Shown: in pieces, positions 27,875-37,443 of the stretch | Layout of the letters: each line of letters begins with the position of its first letter | Numbering within the stretch: position 1 is the first letter of the stretch | From: Cyclobacteriaceae bacterium | Lineage (GTDB): Bacteria > Bacteroidota > Bacteroidia > Cytophagales > Cyclobacteriaceae | Assembly (NCBI GenBank): GCA_028285685.1 | Contig: JANQOR010000023.1 | Coordinates: 186,001-250,000 of the forward strand | Direction of reading: 5' to 3' | Length of the DNA: 64,000 bases | Position numbers and translations under genes: made by a program | Notes under the pieces: generated by a model | What the model was told of the DNA's origin: nothing | The model's input: the letters and a program-made list of their open reading frames with translations, nothing else | Database searches by the model: none

Positions 27875-28957
27875 GTGGATTATCAAAAGGTATTTTCAGA
27901 CTTAAAAGTCCTTGAGCTATCCAGTGTTCTCGCTGGACCTGCTGTGGGGATGTTTTTTGCCGAGCTAGGAGCAAGGGTGACCAAGGTCGAGAATGTAAAG
28001 ACAGGTGGAGATGTGACAAGAAGTTGGAAAATGGATGGAGAAGATGCGGACTCCAGTTACTCTGCCTATTATCACTCAGTAAATTGGAACAAAGACGCTC
28101 ACTTGCTGGATCTTTCGAGTGAAGCTGACAGAAAACTAGTTCACAGCTGGGTAGAAGAATGCGACATTGTCATAGCTAATTTCAAATATCGTTCGTCTGA
28201 GAAATTAGGAATGGATTACTCAAGCCTGAAGGCAGTCAATCCCAGATTGATCTATGGAACAATTTCTGCCTACGGCAAGGATGATCCAAGACCGGGGTTT
28301 GACGTATCGATGCAGGCGGAGACGGGTTGGGTCTATATGAATGGGGATGAGTCAGGGCCACCTACCAAAATGCCAGTGGCCTTGGTCGATATTCTGGCAG
28401 CTCATCAGTTGAAGGAAGGTTTGCTCATTGCTTTAATGGAAAGGATGAAGACAGGAGCAGGGAGCGAAGTGCATGTGTCCTTGTTCAATTCAAGTATCGC
28501 TTCGTTAGCAAATCAAGCCTCAAACTGGCTGAACATGGGCATACTACCAGAGAGAAAAGGAAGCAAGCATCCGAATATTGCCCCATATGGAGATATTCTG
28601 AGAACGAAAGACCTGGTCGATGTTATGCTAACCGCTGGAACACAAAAGCAATTTGAAGACTTGTGCAAAATTTTGGGCCGAACCGATCTGATCGCTGATG
28701 AGCTATTCAAAAGAAACGCTGACAGGTTGAAAAACAGAGAACTCTTGATTTCACAGCTCCAGGAAGCGATCTCAAAATTAAGTTTTACGGAACTTGAAGC
28801 TGGGAGCATTCAGCCCAGATCGGTGATGGTTCCTATCCAAAACCTTGAGCAAGTCTTTCAAAATCCTTACGCGCAAAAAATGGTTCTTTCACAATCAGAG
28901 GCCGATGGATCCGAAAGTTTGAGAGTAGCTACCGTGGCCTTTGAAATTGAGAGCTAA
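27875..28957 (+). CDS. CaiB/BaiF-type (class III) CoA transferase
   Basis: 360 residues from a GTG start. The family opening is clear (LKVLELSSVLAGPAVGMFFA, then ELGARVTKVENVKTGGDVTR). The catalytic Asp lies in GFDVSMQAETGWVYMNGDES, the usual GxDxxxQA.SG position. Class III enzymes transfer CoA between carboxylic acids via an aspartyl-CoA mixed anhydride. At 360 residues it is slightly shorter than the usual ~400. It lies 177 bp upstream of the respiratory module on the same strand; a link to that module is possible but unproven. Substrate unknown. Confidence 0.85.
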   Translation: MDYQKVFSDLKVLELSSVLAGPAVGMFFAELGARVTKVENVKTGGDVTRSWKMDGEDADSSYSAYYHSVNWNKDAHLLDLSSEADRKLVHSWVEECDIVIANFKYRSSEKLGMDYSSLKAVNPRLIYGTISAYGKDDPRPGFDVSMQAETGWVYMNGDESGPPTKMPVALVDILAAHQLKEGLLIALMERMKTGAGSEVHVSLFNSSIASLANQASNWLNMGILPERKGSKHPNIAPYGDILRTKDLVDVMLTAGTQKQFEDLCKILGRTDLIADELFKRNADRLKNRELLISQLQEAISKLSFTELEAGSIQPRSVMVPIQNLEQVFQNPYAQKMVLSQSEADGSESLRVATVAFEIES

Positions 28958-29134
28958 CCATCTACTTTGATATGAACTTAGTTTACACAGCATCTGATGC
29001 TCACAGGAAATGGAAGCCAATAGCGAAAGTGAATTGATAAACGTCCAAATCCAGCATAATCCATTCTGAATTCTTGAGGAGAAGGCGCGAATGAATGATT
29101 TAAAGTATTTTGCATTAGACCTTCTCTACGCAAC

Positions 29135-30763
29135 ATGAAATTTGGTTTTGTAATAGATAATCGAAAGTGTATCGGGTGCCATGCTTGTACTGTTGCCTGC
29201 AAGTCGGAGCATGATGTTCCTGTTGGGGTCAACAGAACCTGGGTGAAGCAAACGGAGAAAGGAGAATTTCCAAACACAAGACGTGTGTTTTCTGTTACCA
29301 GGTGTAATCATTGCACGGATGCTCCATGTGTAACTATATGCCCCACAGAGGCACTCTACACCAGGGATGATGGAATTGTAGATTTCAACAACGAAAGATG
29401 CATTGGGTGTAAATCTTGTATGCAGGCATGTCCTTACGATGCTCTTTACATTGATCCGGAGACAAATACGGCAGCAAAATGTAATTACTGCTCTCATCGC
29501 ACAGATATTGGCTTAGAACCAGCCTGTGTTAACGTATGCCCTGAACATGCCATCATATCAGGAGATATGGAAGATCCGAACTCGGAGATTTCGAAGTTGA
29601 TAGCTGGGCAGCAAGTGCAGACCAGGAAACCAGAAAAAGGAACAAAGCCAAACGTTTACTACATAAACGGCGATGAAGCATCCTTAAACCCAAGCGCCAC
29701 GGAGAGGTCCAACTCGTACATCTGGGGATCTCAATCCACAGGGGTTGGCCATTTCTCAAAATACGCAGAAAGACTAACGGAGGGAAAAGATCTGATTGAA
29801 ATGATTCAGGATCTAAACGGCAGTAAACCTTCTTCAAAAGAAGCTACTTATGGAGGATCAGATGAAAGAAAAAGGCAAGTTGAGGTGATCATGGGATCTG
29901 CCAATGCCAAAAGGGTTTATGACACCCCGGATAAAGGAGTTTTGTGGGGATGGGAAGTTTCGGCTTATGTGTTGACAAAAGCTATTTCAGCCGGGATTTT
30001 TTTAGTCCTGGCTCTTGGTAAGCTATTTGGATTATACTTCCACGAATCAACTGCCATGGGAGTAGGAATTGTTTCGTTAGTTTTTCTTTTGCTGACCGGC
30101 ATTCTCTTAATAATGGACCTGGACCGCCCCGACCGTTTCATTTATGTTCTTTTGAGACCTCACTGGGGTAGTTGGTTGGTTAGAGGAGGGTATTCCATTA
30201 CGATATTCGGAGGAATGGTGACAACCTGGCTAGTTGGAATTTATTTCGATATTCAACTTTTGGAGGAGATCGGATTTTGGATGGGTTTTCTTTCGGCTAT
30301 TCTCGTTGCTATCTACACTGCCTTCTTATTTGCACAAGCGAAAGGAAGGGATTTTTGGCAAAGTCCGTCAATGGTATTCCACATGTTCATTCATTCATTG
30401 ATGGCTGGCTCAGCCTCCGTCATTTTCCTAAACCTATTTGATCCTGTTGGCACTGAATTCATAACCCTGGCACGCAACATAATGATGATGTCGATCATTG
30501 CGAACGTGGTTGTCATGATGATTGAAGTTTCGATTACGCATCCAACCGATGATGCAAAGACAGCTGTCAGGATGATTGTAAATGGCCGATATGCAAGCCT
30601 ATTTTGGGGCGTGGTAATTGTCCTCACCAACATTGTTCCCCTTGGCCTGCTTTACGGAGGTGGAGATTCATTGATGGCGCTCTCCGGTTTGCTGGTTGTC
30701 ATTGGGATTTACGTAACAGAAAAGATATGGGTTGAAGCACCACAACGAATTTCACTAACCTAG
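29135..30763 (+). CDS. 4Fe-4S ferredoxin fused to NrfD-type quinone-reactive membrane subunit
   Basis: 542 residues. Residues 1-165 are a DmsB/PhsB-like subunit with four Cys sets for four [4Fe-4S] clusters: CIGCHACTVACKSE, CNHCTDAPCVTICP, CIGCKSCMQACPYDA and CNYCSHRTD with PACVNVCP. After a linker (170-255), residues 260-540 form an NrfD/PsrC membrane domain of about eight helices, e.g. AISAGIFLVLALGKLFGLYF and GILLIMDLDRPDRFIYVLLR. The subunits are separate genes in most complex iron-sulfur molybdoenzymes; here they are one chain. No Tat signal, so the clusters face the cytoplasm. Electrons would pass between the molybdenum subunit and the quinone pool. Ten bases precede the next gene. Confidence 0.88.
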   Translation: MKFGFVIDNRKCIGCHACTVACKSEHDVPVGVNRTWVKQTEKGEFPNTRRVFSVTRCNHCTDAPCVTICPTEALYTRDDGIVDFNNERCIGCKSCMQACPYDALYIDPETNTAAKCNYCSHRTDIGLEPACVNVCPEHAIISGDMEDPNSEISKLIAGQQVQTRKPEKGTKPNVYYINGDEASLNPSATERSNSYIWGSQSTGVGHFSKYAERLTEGKDLIEMIQDLNGSKPSSKEATYGGSDERKRQVEVIMGSANAKRVYDTPDKGVLWGWEVSAYVLTKAISAGIFLVLALGKLFGLYFHESTAMGVGIVSLVFLLLTGILLIMDLDRPDRFIYVLLRPHWGSWLVRGGYSITIFGGMVTTWLVGIYFDIQLLEEIGFWMGFLSAILVAIYTAFLFAQAKGRDFWQSPSMVFHMFIHSLMAGSASVIFLNLFDPVGTEFITLARNIMMMSIIANVVVMMIEVSITHPTDDAKTAVRMIVNGRYASLFWGVVIVLTNIVPLGLLYGGGDSLMALSGLLVVIGIYVTEKIWVEAPQRISLT

Positions 30764-30773
30764 TCGATATCTA

Positions 30774-33635
30774 ATGCCCTATAAGCACAAACCTTCTATT
30801 GTTGAAAAAATTGCAGAGAGCTTGCAGATAATTCCGTCTCTTCACGAGAATGAGAATGTGCAGTTAGAGCCATTAATGGAGCCAGGTAAACTTACGGACT
30901 ATCCACCCCCGGAGAAATGGAACGATTGGACTGAACACGAGGCTAAAGGTTGGTCGAGGAAGCAAACAAAGAATTACAGTATAGTTCCAACCACATGTTT
31001 CAATTGTGAATCAGCCTGTGGTCTTCTTGCTTACGTTGATAAAAATGAGGAGACCGTCCGTAAATTCGAAGGAAATCCGTATCACCCTGGCAGCCGAGGA
31101 AGAAACTGCGCGAAGGGGCCCGCCACCATCAATCAAATTACTGATCCGGATCGGATCTTATACCCTTTGAAAAGAAAAGGTGAGCGCGGATCTGGTGAGT
31201 GGGAACGAGTGAGCTGGGATGAAGTACTTGATGATATTTCAGGTAGGATTAGATCGGCCCTGAAAGAGGGACGTAATAATGAAGTCGCTTACCATGTTGG
31301 CAGACCCGGACATGAGGGCTATACCAATCGAGTATTGGGTGCCTGGGGAGTTGATGGTCACAACAGCCATACAAATATTTGTTCATCCGGAGCAAGGTTT
31401 GGATATAATATCTGGCAAGGGTATGATCGACCTTCACCTGATCATGCACATGCAAAATTCATCTTGCTGATCAGCGCACACTTGGAATCAGGCCATTATT
31501 TCAATCCACATGCGCAACGGATCATGGAAGGAATGATGAAAGGAGCAAAGCTTGCCGTGATGGACCCCAGACTTTCGAATACTGCAAGCATGTCAAATTA
31601 TTGGATGCCGACCTATCCCGGTACGGAGGCAGCAGCATTGCTTGCAATGGCGAAAATTATCTTGGAGGAAGGCTTGTTCAATAGGGGATACCTGGAAGAC
31701 TGGGTGAATTGGCAACAATACATGGAAGCAAAACACCCAGAGCAGCCTTGTACGTTTGATAATTTTATAAAAGCTATAACCGAGGAGTATGCAGAGTACA
31801 CTCCGGAGTTTGCAGAAAAAGAAACTGGAGTTAAGGCAGAAACAATCGTTGAGGTAGCTCGTGAAATCGGTCAGGCAGGCAGTCGATTTGCTTGCCATAA
31901 CTGGCGCAGCGCAGGAAGTGGTAACCTTGGCGGTTGGGCTGTTGCTAGATGTCTGCAGTTTCTAAGCGTTCTTACAGGCTCAGTAGGAACGGTAGGTGGC
32001 ACGTCTCCCAGTGCATGGAACAAGTTTAAGCCAAAGTTCTTTGATGTTCCGCCAGCGCACAAATTTTGGAACGAACTACATTACCCACAAGAATACCCGT
32101 TAGCCTTTCATGAGCTAAGTCAATTGCTCCCCCACTTTTTGAAAGAGAAAAAGGGCAAACTGTCTGTTTACTTCACGCGCGTCTTTAACCCTGTGTGGAC
32201 ATATCCGGATGGCTTTTCCTGGATCGAAGCCCTTAGTGATCCTGAGATGGTCGGTTTACACGTTGCAATGACTCCAACTTGGAACGAGACAGCCTACTTC
32301 GCGGATTATGTTCTTCCAATGGGACATGCTTCGGAAAGGCATGATATCAACAGTTATGAGACCCACAGTGGAATGTGGATTGCCTTTCGCCAACCAGTAA
32401 TGCGTGAGTATGCACGAAGGGAGGGTAAAAAGTTTGATTTCACTTACGATGTTAATCCCGGTGAAGTGTGGGAAGAGGATGAGTTCTGGATCGAATTGTC
32501 CTGGCGCATAGATAGAGACGGAAGCCTGGGTGTTAAGAAGCATTTCGAATCTCCCTATCGAAAAGGTGAGAAGATCAATATAGATGAGTACTATCAGTTT
32601 ATTTTTGAAAGTACCAAAGGGCTACCTGAGGCAGCTGAGAAAGAGGGTCTGACTCCACTTGATTTTATGAGGAAATATGGAGCTTTTGAGATAGAAAAGA
32701 CCTCTTATCTTAAAAATGAGAATCCCGTGCCGGAGCAGGAAGTGAAGGGTTCTACTGTGGATGAAAAAACGGGAGTTATAACTAAAAATGGAAAAGCTAT
32801 TGGTGTTCAAGTGAATGGCAAGGCCATGGTAGGTTTTCCGACTCCATCAAGGAAACAGGAGTTTTACTCCCAAACAATGGTCGATTGGAAATGGCCAGAA
32901 TACGACATTCCAAAATACATTAAAAGCCATGTCCATGAAGATGAAATGGACAGGTCCAAAGGTGATTATCCACTTGTTCCTACATTCAGACTACCTGTTC
33001 TTATTCATAGTCGCTCCGGGAATGCAAAATGGCTAACCGAGATTGCCAATAGAAACCCTATTTGGATGCATCCCGACGACGCAGATAAATTCGACCTGAC
33101 AGATGGGGATCTAATAAAGGTCAACACTGAAATAGGATATTTTGTGGACAGAGTCTGGGTTACGCAGGGAATGAAACCAGGGGTGATCGCCTGTTCACAC
33201 CACCTCGGGAGGTGGCGAAGACCACAGGATAAGGAGGGAAACAGATGGGCTACTAACACGGTATCGATTGATAAATCGGAAGCAGGATGGAAAATGAGCG
33301 TGTTACAAGGGATTCGTCCATTCAAAAGCTCAGATAATGATTCTTCACGGATTTTTTGGAGCGATGGCGGGGTACATCAGAATATTACCTTCCCGGTTCA
33401 TCCGGATCCAATTAGCGGAATGCATTGTTGGCATCAAAAAGTTAGAATTGAGAATGTGAGAGCAGAGGATAAGTATGGAGATGTGTTTGTCGATACCAAC
33501 AAATCTCATGAAGTATATAAGAAATGGCTTGCCATGACTCGTCCGGCTCCCGGTCCAAACAATTTGCGACGACCTCTATGGTTTGCAAGAGTCTTAAAAC
33601 CTGTTGAAGAAAAGTTCTACCTTCCTGAAGAATAA
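30774..33635 (+). CDS. Molybdopterin oxidoreductase catalytic subunit, probable SoeA-like sulfite dehydrogenase
   Basis: 953 residues, DMSO-reductase family. A Mo/W-bisMGD Fe4S4 domain at about 65-125 carries CFNCESACGLLAYV and, downstream, GRNCAKGPATINQ, supplying four Cys. The probable Mo ligand is Cys in THTNICSSGARFG. A C-terminal molydopterin-dinucleotide domain (about 760-900) includes HSRSGNAKWLTEIANRNPIW and WMHPDDADKFDLTDGDLIKV. No Tat signal is present, so the enzyme is cytoplasmic, as for SoeA. With the fused FeS-NrfD subunit before it and a SulP transporter after it, sulfite oxidation to sulfate is the best guess; thiosulfate, polysulfide or another oxyanion are alternatives. Confidence 0.75.
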   Translation: MPYKHKPSIVEKIAESLQIIPSLHENENVQLEPLMEPGKLTDYPPPEKWNDWTEHEAKGWSRKQTKNYSIVPTTCFNCESACGLLAYVDKNEETVRKFEGNPYHPGSRGRNCAKGPATINQITDPDRILYPLKRKGERGSGEWERVSWDEVLDDISGRIRSALKEGRNNEVAYHVGRPGHEGYTNRVLGAWGVDGHNSHTNICSSGARFGYNIWQGYDRPSPDHAHAKFILLISAHLESGHYFNPHAQRIMEGMMKGAKLAVMDPRLSNTASMSNYWMPTYPGTEAAALLAMAKIILEEGLFNRGYLEDWVNWQQYMEAKHPEQPCTFDNFIKAITEEYAEYTPEFAEKETGVKAETIVEVAREIGQAGSRFACHNWRSAGSGNLGGWAVARCLQFLSVLTGSVGTVGGTSPSAWNKFKPKFFDVPPAHKFWNELHYPQEYPLAFHELSQLLPHFLKEKKGKLSVYFTRVFNPVWTYPDGFSWIEALSDPEMVGLHVAMTPTWNETAYFADYVLPMGHASERHDINSYETHSGMWIAFRQPVMREYARREGKKFDFTYDVNPGEVWEEDEFWIELSWRIDRDGSLGVKKHFESPYRKGEKINIDEYYQFIFESTKGLPEAAEKEGLTPLDFMRKYGAFEIEKTSYLKNENPVPEQEVKGSTVDEKTGVITKNGKAIGVQVNGKAMVGFPTPSRKQEFYSQTMVDWKWPEYDIPKYIKSHVHEDEMDRSKGDYPLVPTFRLPVLIHSRSGNAKWLTEIANRNPIWMHPDDADKFDLTDGDLIKVNTEIGYFVDRVWVTQGMKPGVIACSHHLGRWRRPQDKEGNRWATNTVSIDKSEAGWKMSVLQGIRPFKSSDNDSSRIFWSDGGVHQNITFPVHPDPISGMHCWHQKVRIENVRAEDKYGDVFVDTNKSHEVYKKWLAMTRPAPGPNNLRRPLWFARVLKPVEEKFYLPEE

Positions 33636-35325
33636 CCTAGACACGATATTCCCCATCCTGGGCTGGTTACCGGGCTATGACTTCTCCGCCTTGCGAAAAG
33701 ATGCCTTAGCTGGCGTTACAGTTGGAACAATGCTGATCCCGCAGGGAATGGCGTACGCTTTGCTCGCCGGACTGCCACCAATAGCAGGCTTGTACGCCGC
33801 GATGGTGCCGCTGATGGTATATCCAATATTCGGAACCTCCAGGCAGTTGTCCGTCGGACCTGTCGCAATGGATTCTTTGCTAGTTGCTGCAGGGGTGGGG
33901 ATGCTGTCTCAGCAAGGAAGTGATCAGTATTGGGTGCTTGCCATTTTGCTGGCATTTATGGTGGGTGTAATCCAACTGTTGATGGGAATTTTCAGATTGG
34001 GCTTCTTAGTAAATTTTTTATCTCAACCTTTGATCAACGGATTCACCTCCGCTGCGGTAATTATTATCAGTCTAAGTCAGATCAAACATCTTCTTGGAGT
34101 TGAAATAGCAGGTAGTCAGCAGGCTTTTTTAGTGGTCAGCAGAATTTTTTCTGAAGTTGCCAATACCAATTGGACCACGCTATTACTTGGAATCACGTGC
34201 ATCCTGTTATTGTTGGTTCTTGGTAAATGGAAACCAAAATGGCCAGCTACCTTGATTGTGGTTACCATAAGCACTCTGATTGTCTATTGGTTTAAGTTGA
34301 ATTCGAATGGCGTTGAGATCGTCGGAGATGTTCCGGTTGGCCTTCCCACACCAACCTGGCCCCTCCTGGAGTGGTCTATCATTCAGGAGATGCTTCCGAT
34401 AGCAATTACCATTGCCATCATTTCGTACATGGAGGGAATTGCTATAGCTAAGCGATTTGCTACTGGAGATGGATATACAGTCAACGCTAACCAAGAATTA
34501 GTGGCCATTGGAGCCGCTAACACGACTGCCGGATTTTTTGGTGGATACCCAATTGCCGGAAGCTTCTCAAGAACAGCCGTGAATAAACATTCAGGAGCAT
34601 CTACTCCTTTGGCTTCAGTCTTTAATGCATTGACAATAGCCCTCACGCTGCTCTTTTTGACACCTGCTTTTTACTATATGCCAAATGCGGCGTTGGCAGC
34701 GATTGTTATTGTGGCTGTTTCTAAACTGGTGGATTTAAAAGAACCAATGCGTTTGTTCAAGATTCGTAAGCGCGATTTTCTTATCCTGGTTTTCTCATTC
34801 CTCCTGACCTTGATACTTGGAGCGAGGCAAGGTATCTTGCTGGGAGCTGTCGCGTCGATTGTTTTAATTATCCGAAGAATTAGTTACCCAAATGTTGCAA
34901 TACTTGGCCGTATCCCGGGCTCCAACGTCTTCCGGAATATTGCTGTCGAACCTAAGACGATCCAGGTAGAAGGAATACTACTGTTCAGGATAGATGCCTC
35001 CCTTTACTACGCAAATGCCGGCTATCTAAAAGATAAGGTACAAGAAAGCATAGCTAGCCAGAGCACACCTGTTGAAGCATTCGTGATCGATGCTTCGAGT
35101 ATCAATGAAATTGATGCCACTGCGATATCGACATTGTTTGAGCTTGCCGATGAATTGGATTCGCAAGGCATAGGCCTGTATTTCACCAGCGTCAAAACAC
35201 CGGTCAAGATCACACTAGAGCGCACTGGATTCGATAAGCATTTAGGTCAAGACCATTTCTTCTTCAGGAACGAAGATGCGTTGGATGCCCTGTCGAAGGA
35301 GAAAAGTAGCAGTGAGCTTTGGTAG
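33604..35325 (+). CDS. SulP-family anion transporter with STAS domain
   Basis: 573 residues from a TTG start that overlaps the molybdoenzyme gene by 32 bp. The membrane part (to about 430) has the SulP signature region (ALAGVTVGTMLIPQGMAYAL, then LAGLPPIAGLYAAMVPLMVY) and 10-14 helices, including NTTAGFFGGYPIAGSFSRTA. A STAS domain follows (about 450-560; EAFVIDASSINEIDATAIST). SulP proteins carry sulfate, bicarbonate or other anions by symport or exchange. Overlap with the preceding gene ties it to the respiratory module, where it could move sulfate. The ion specificity is inferred from context only. Confidence 0.85.
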   Translation: MKKSSTFLKNNLDTIFPILGWLPGYDFSALRKDALAGVTVGTMLIPQGMAYALLAGLPPIAGLYAAMVPLMVYPIFGTSRQLSVGPVAMDSLLVAAGVGMLSQQGSDQYWVLAILLAFMVGVIQLLMGIFRLGFLVNFLSQPLINGFTSAAVIIISLSQIKHLLGVEIAGSQQAFLVVSRIFSEVANTNWTTLLLGITCILLLLVLGKWKPKWPATLIVVTISTLIVYWFKLNSNGVEIVGDVPVGLPTPTWPLLEWSIIQEMLPIAITIAIISYMEGIAIAKRFATGDGYTVNANQELVAIGAANTTAGFFGGYPIAGSFSRTAVNKHSGASTPLASVFNALTIALTLLFLTPAFYYMPNAALAAIVIVAVSKLVDLKEPMRLFKIRKRDFLILVFSFLLTLILGARQGILLGAVASIVLIIRRISYPNVAILGRIPGSNVFRNIAVEPKTIQVEGILLFRIDASLYYANAGYLKDKVQESIASQSTPVEAFVIDASSINEIDATAISTLFELADELDSQGIGLYFTSVKTPVKITLERTGFDKHLGQDHFFFRNEDALDALSKEKSSSELW

Positions 35326-35387
35326 CTCCCAGGTAAGATGAACATACGCCAAAGTTGCTTGAAGTACTGAAGTTTCTTGATTTTACT

Positions 35388-36443
35388 TTAATCTTTATTG
35401 TCACCTAATTGGGAACTAATACACATTACTGTATCATCAATGTTAATCGGTGGTGTGGCTAGTTTGTACAAAATGATTCCATCAATTGGCGCTTTATATT
35501 CCTCTAGAATATTCCCAAACTCATCTGTAGTATGACCCACAATGTCTCCTGTTTTTACCAAATCACCAGCCTTGTATTCACTGTAAAAAATACCCTGAAC
35601 ACTGGCATCTATATAGACTTGATTATTGCGATAGATTATGTTCGGATGGGGCCCACTTCCGGTAGCGTACATATCCATCGTGGCAAGCATATTATAAACT
35701 CCCTTTTTAACTAAGCTCACACTCTCCTCTTGCACATTACCTAACTTTCCACATTCGATGCTCAATGCTGTTTTTCCATCTTGAACAGCTTGCTTGAATG
35801 TATACTTAGCAGGTTCTGTATCTGAGATGGTATAGGGATAGGAAACCACATACTGGAAACCACTGTTTTCAGATAGTCTCTTGGCTAAAGCAGTTTGCTC
35901 TGGTTTTCTGCTATTGTCGTAGTAGCATACAAATGGAATCAAATCTTCGGGTGCATCTCCGCCATGGACATCAAGAAAAACATCACTAACAGGAATAATA
36001 TTGGCAGTTATGAAATGTGCTATTTGTTCCGTAATGCTGCCGTCAGATTTTCCCGGAAATGCATTGTTTAAATTTTTTTTATCCTGAGGATTAATAAAAG
36101 GAGTTCTAGTAAAAAACGAACCTGTATTGGCAATCGGGATAACTACTAAGGTTCCTTTAAGTAGTTCTGGATCGATTTCTTTCAATATTTTTTGGGTTGC
36201 CACAATAGGAGGATACTCATAGCCGTGAACACCTGCAACGATGGTGAATACTGGCCCATCAGTTCTTCCTTTAACTAGGGAAATTGGTAAGAAGCCTTCA
36301 TTTCCATCTTCATCCTTAAAATTGATTCGCATATGTTCCTTAGAAGGTCGGTTCTTACTACGAAATTTGTTTTGAAAACTATTTTGAGAAATTGCGGTGT
36401 TCATCGCAAAAAAAGCCAGTAAGGACAATAAGAATTTTAACAT
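35388..36443 (-). CDS. Exported AstE/AspA-type (succinylglutamate desuccinylase/aspartoacylase family) metallopeptidase
   Basis: 351 residues with a signal peptide (FLLSLLAFFAMNTAISQ). Zinc-ligand motifs of the M14-like family: HGYEYPP in VAGVHGYEYPPIVA (HxxE) and the later His in FLDVHGGDAPEDLIPF. A C-terminal barrel-sandwich-like segment (about 275-345: YSEYKAGDLVKTGDIVGHTT) is typical of this family. It removes acyl groups from amino acids or acts as a carboxypeptidase-like enzyme in the periplasm; the substrate is unknown. From this gene to the right edge nearly every gene is on the minus strand. Confidence 0.8.
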   Translation of the reverse strand: MLKFLLSLLAFFAMNTAISQNSFQNKFRSKNRPSKEHMRINFKDEDGNEGFLPISLVKGRTDGPVFTIVAGVHGYEYPPIVATQKILKEIDPELLKGTLVVIPIANTGSFFTRTPFINPQDKKNLNNAFPGKSDGSITEQIAHFITANIIPVSDVFLDVHGGDAPEDLIPFVCYYDNSRKPEQTALAKRLSENSGFQYVVSYPYTISDTEPAKYTFKQAVQDGKTALSIECGKLGNVQEESVSLVKKGVYNMLATMDMYATGSGPHPNIIYRNNQVYIDASVQGIFYSEYKAGDLVKTGDIVGHTTDEFGNILEEYKAPIDGIILYKLATPPINIDDTVMCISSQLGDNKD

Positions 36444-36699
36444 TTGAACTATGGTTAGTTACTTACTAAAGTCCAGCTAGCCTCCGTCAACTGGACTTTC
36501 AAATATCTGCTAAAGTATCTGAGAGAACTAGCCTTTGCAAATTGCCTCTTGCTGGTACGAGTTTGCAGCTTGTATGGAGTTAATGTAAAAGCACAGGCAA
36601 CATCCTGCGCGACCTGAGACTGTAAAAGAGAGTAGCTAGGAACAGTTTGACATTCCTGTCCTGGCCAAGGAGGAAGGTACTTAGCATTTGCTGGAATCT
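36444..36699. repeat. Non-coding repeat-bearing spacer, possibly a decayed cassette-type element
   Basis: Spacer between the AstE-like and RDD genes. It shares two blocks with other spacers: GAGTAGCTAGG...TTTGACA(C/T)TCCTGTCCTG at about 36632-36664 matches the element at 52350-52386, and 36493-36542 matches 61652-61702 with 32 of 42 aligned positions identical in its conserved part. No CTAAC/GTTAG core pair in the right positions. Confidence 0.45.
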
Positions 36700-37419
36700 C
36701 TATTCGATTCTTACCACTACAGTCTGAGCGATTAGATCATGAACGGCCCGTGATTTTTCATTCAAAAGCATAGAGAGAATTTCCACAATAGTCCAAATTA
36801 GAGAGAGTAAGCCTAGAAAGAACATAGGTGCAAGAGTTACAAAATCAGTCATTATGTCAACATTGTCCATACCTGAAAGAACTATCAAAGAGTACCCATA
36901 GAGGGCTATTATAAGTGCAATTGGGACACTATCTCTGATAAACGCCTGTTTCAGATTAATTGGATCTTCTGTTTCAACATCTACAACCATAACACCCATG
37001 GCCATTTTTCCCACCGTCTGACTGAAATGTCCGTGCAGTAAAACCGAATAGATGTACGGAGATAAACTATTCAAAATGTTCCCCAGGACGACGACTATGC
37101 CATTTTCTGAATTTGTCAGGTAGCTCAGAAGAAAGCCAACTGGAATCATTACCAATCCATCAATTATGGCTGCAACAAATCTCGGCCAGAAGGTTCGATA
37201 CCGCTGACCAGAAAGCCGACTTGCTTCTTTGCGGTCGTTCTCAGCTTCAATTCCACGTACAAGTTTTTGATCTTCTTCAGTGGATTCATCTCTTCGTTCA
37301 AGTTCCCAGACGGCGGCTAGTTTAGCATCTTGTTGATATCCACTACCTTTTATTATTGTTCTTAGTTCTTCTGATGTTTTGCTTTCGAATTTGCTTGAGA
37401 AGTGATTCCTATTGTTCAT
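36700..37419 (-). CDS. RDD-family membrane protein
   Basis: 239 residues. A charged N-terminal region (about 1-75, DESTEEDQKLVRGIEAENDR) precedes an RDD domain with the expected start (RTFWPRFVAAIIDGLVMIPV) and three to four helices, then TVGKMAMGVMVVDVETEDPI and FIRDSVPIAL, matching the Arg-Asp-Asp family layout (here 'RD' retained). Roles include ion or small-solute transport; unknown here. It begins 24 bp after the stop of the caspase-like gene, so the two may be one transcript. Confidence 0.8.
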   Translation of the reverse strand: MNNRNHFSSKFESKTSEELRTIIKGSGYQQDAKLAAVWELERRDESTEEDQKLVRGIEAENDRKEASRLSGQRYRTFWPRFVAAIIDGLVMIPVGFLLSYLTNSENGIVVVLGNILNSLSPYIYSVLLHGHFSQTVGKMAMGVMVVDVETEDPINLKQAFIRDSVPIALIIALYGYSLIVLSGMDNVDIMTDFVTLAPMFFLGLLSLIWTIVEILSMLLNEKSRAVHDLIAQTVVVRIE

Positions 37420-37443
37420 TACATAAGTTGATTTTAAGTCCGT

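Noticed and set aside
29126..29837. Minus-strand open frames over the FeS-NrfD gene
   Set aside because: Cys-rich look arises from the complement of the ferredoxin Cys codons; not coding.
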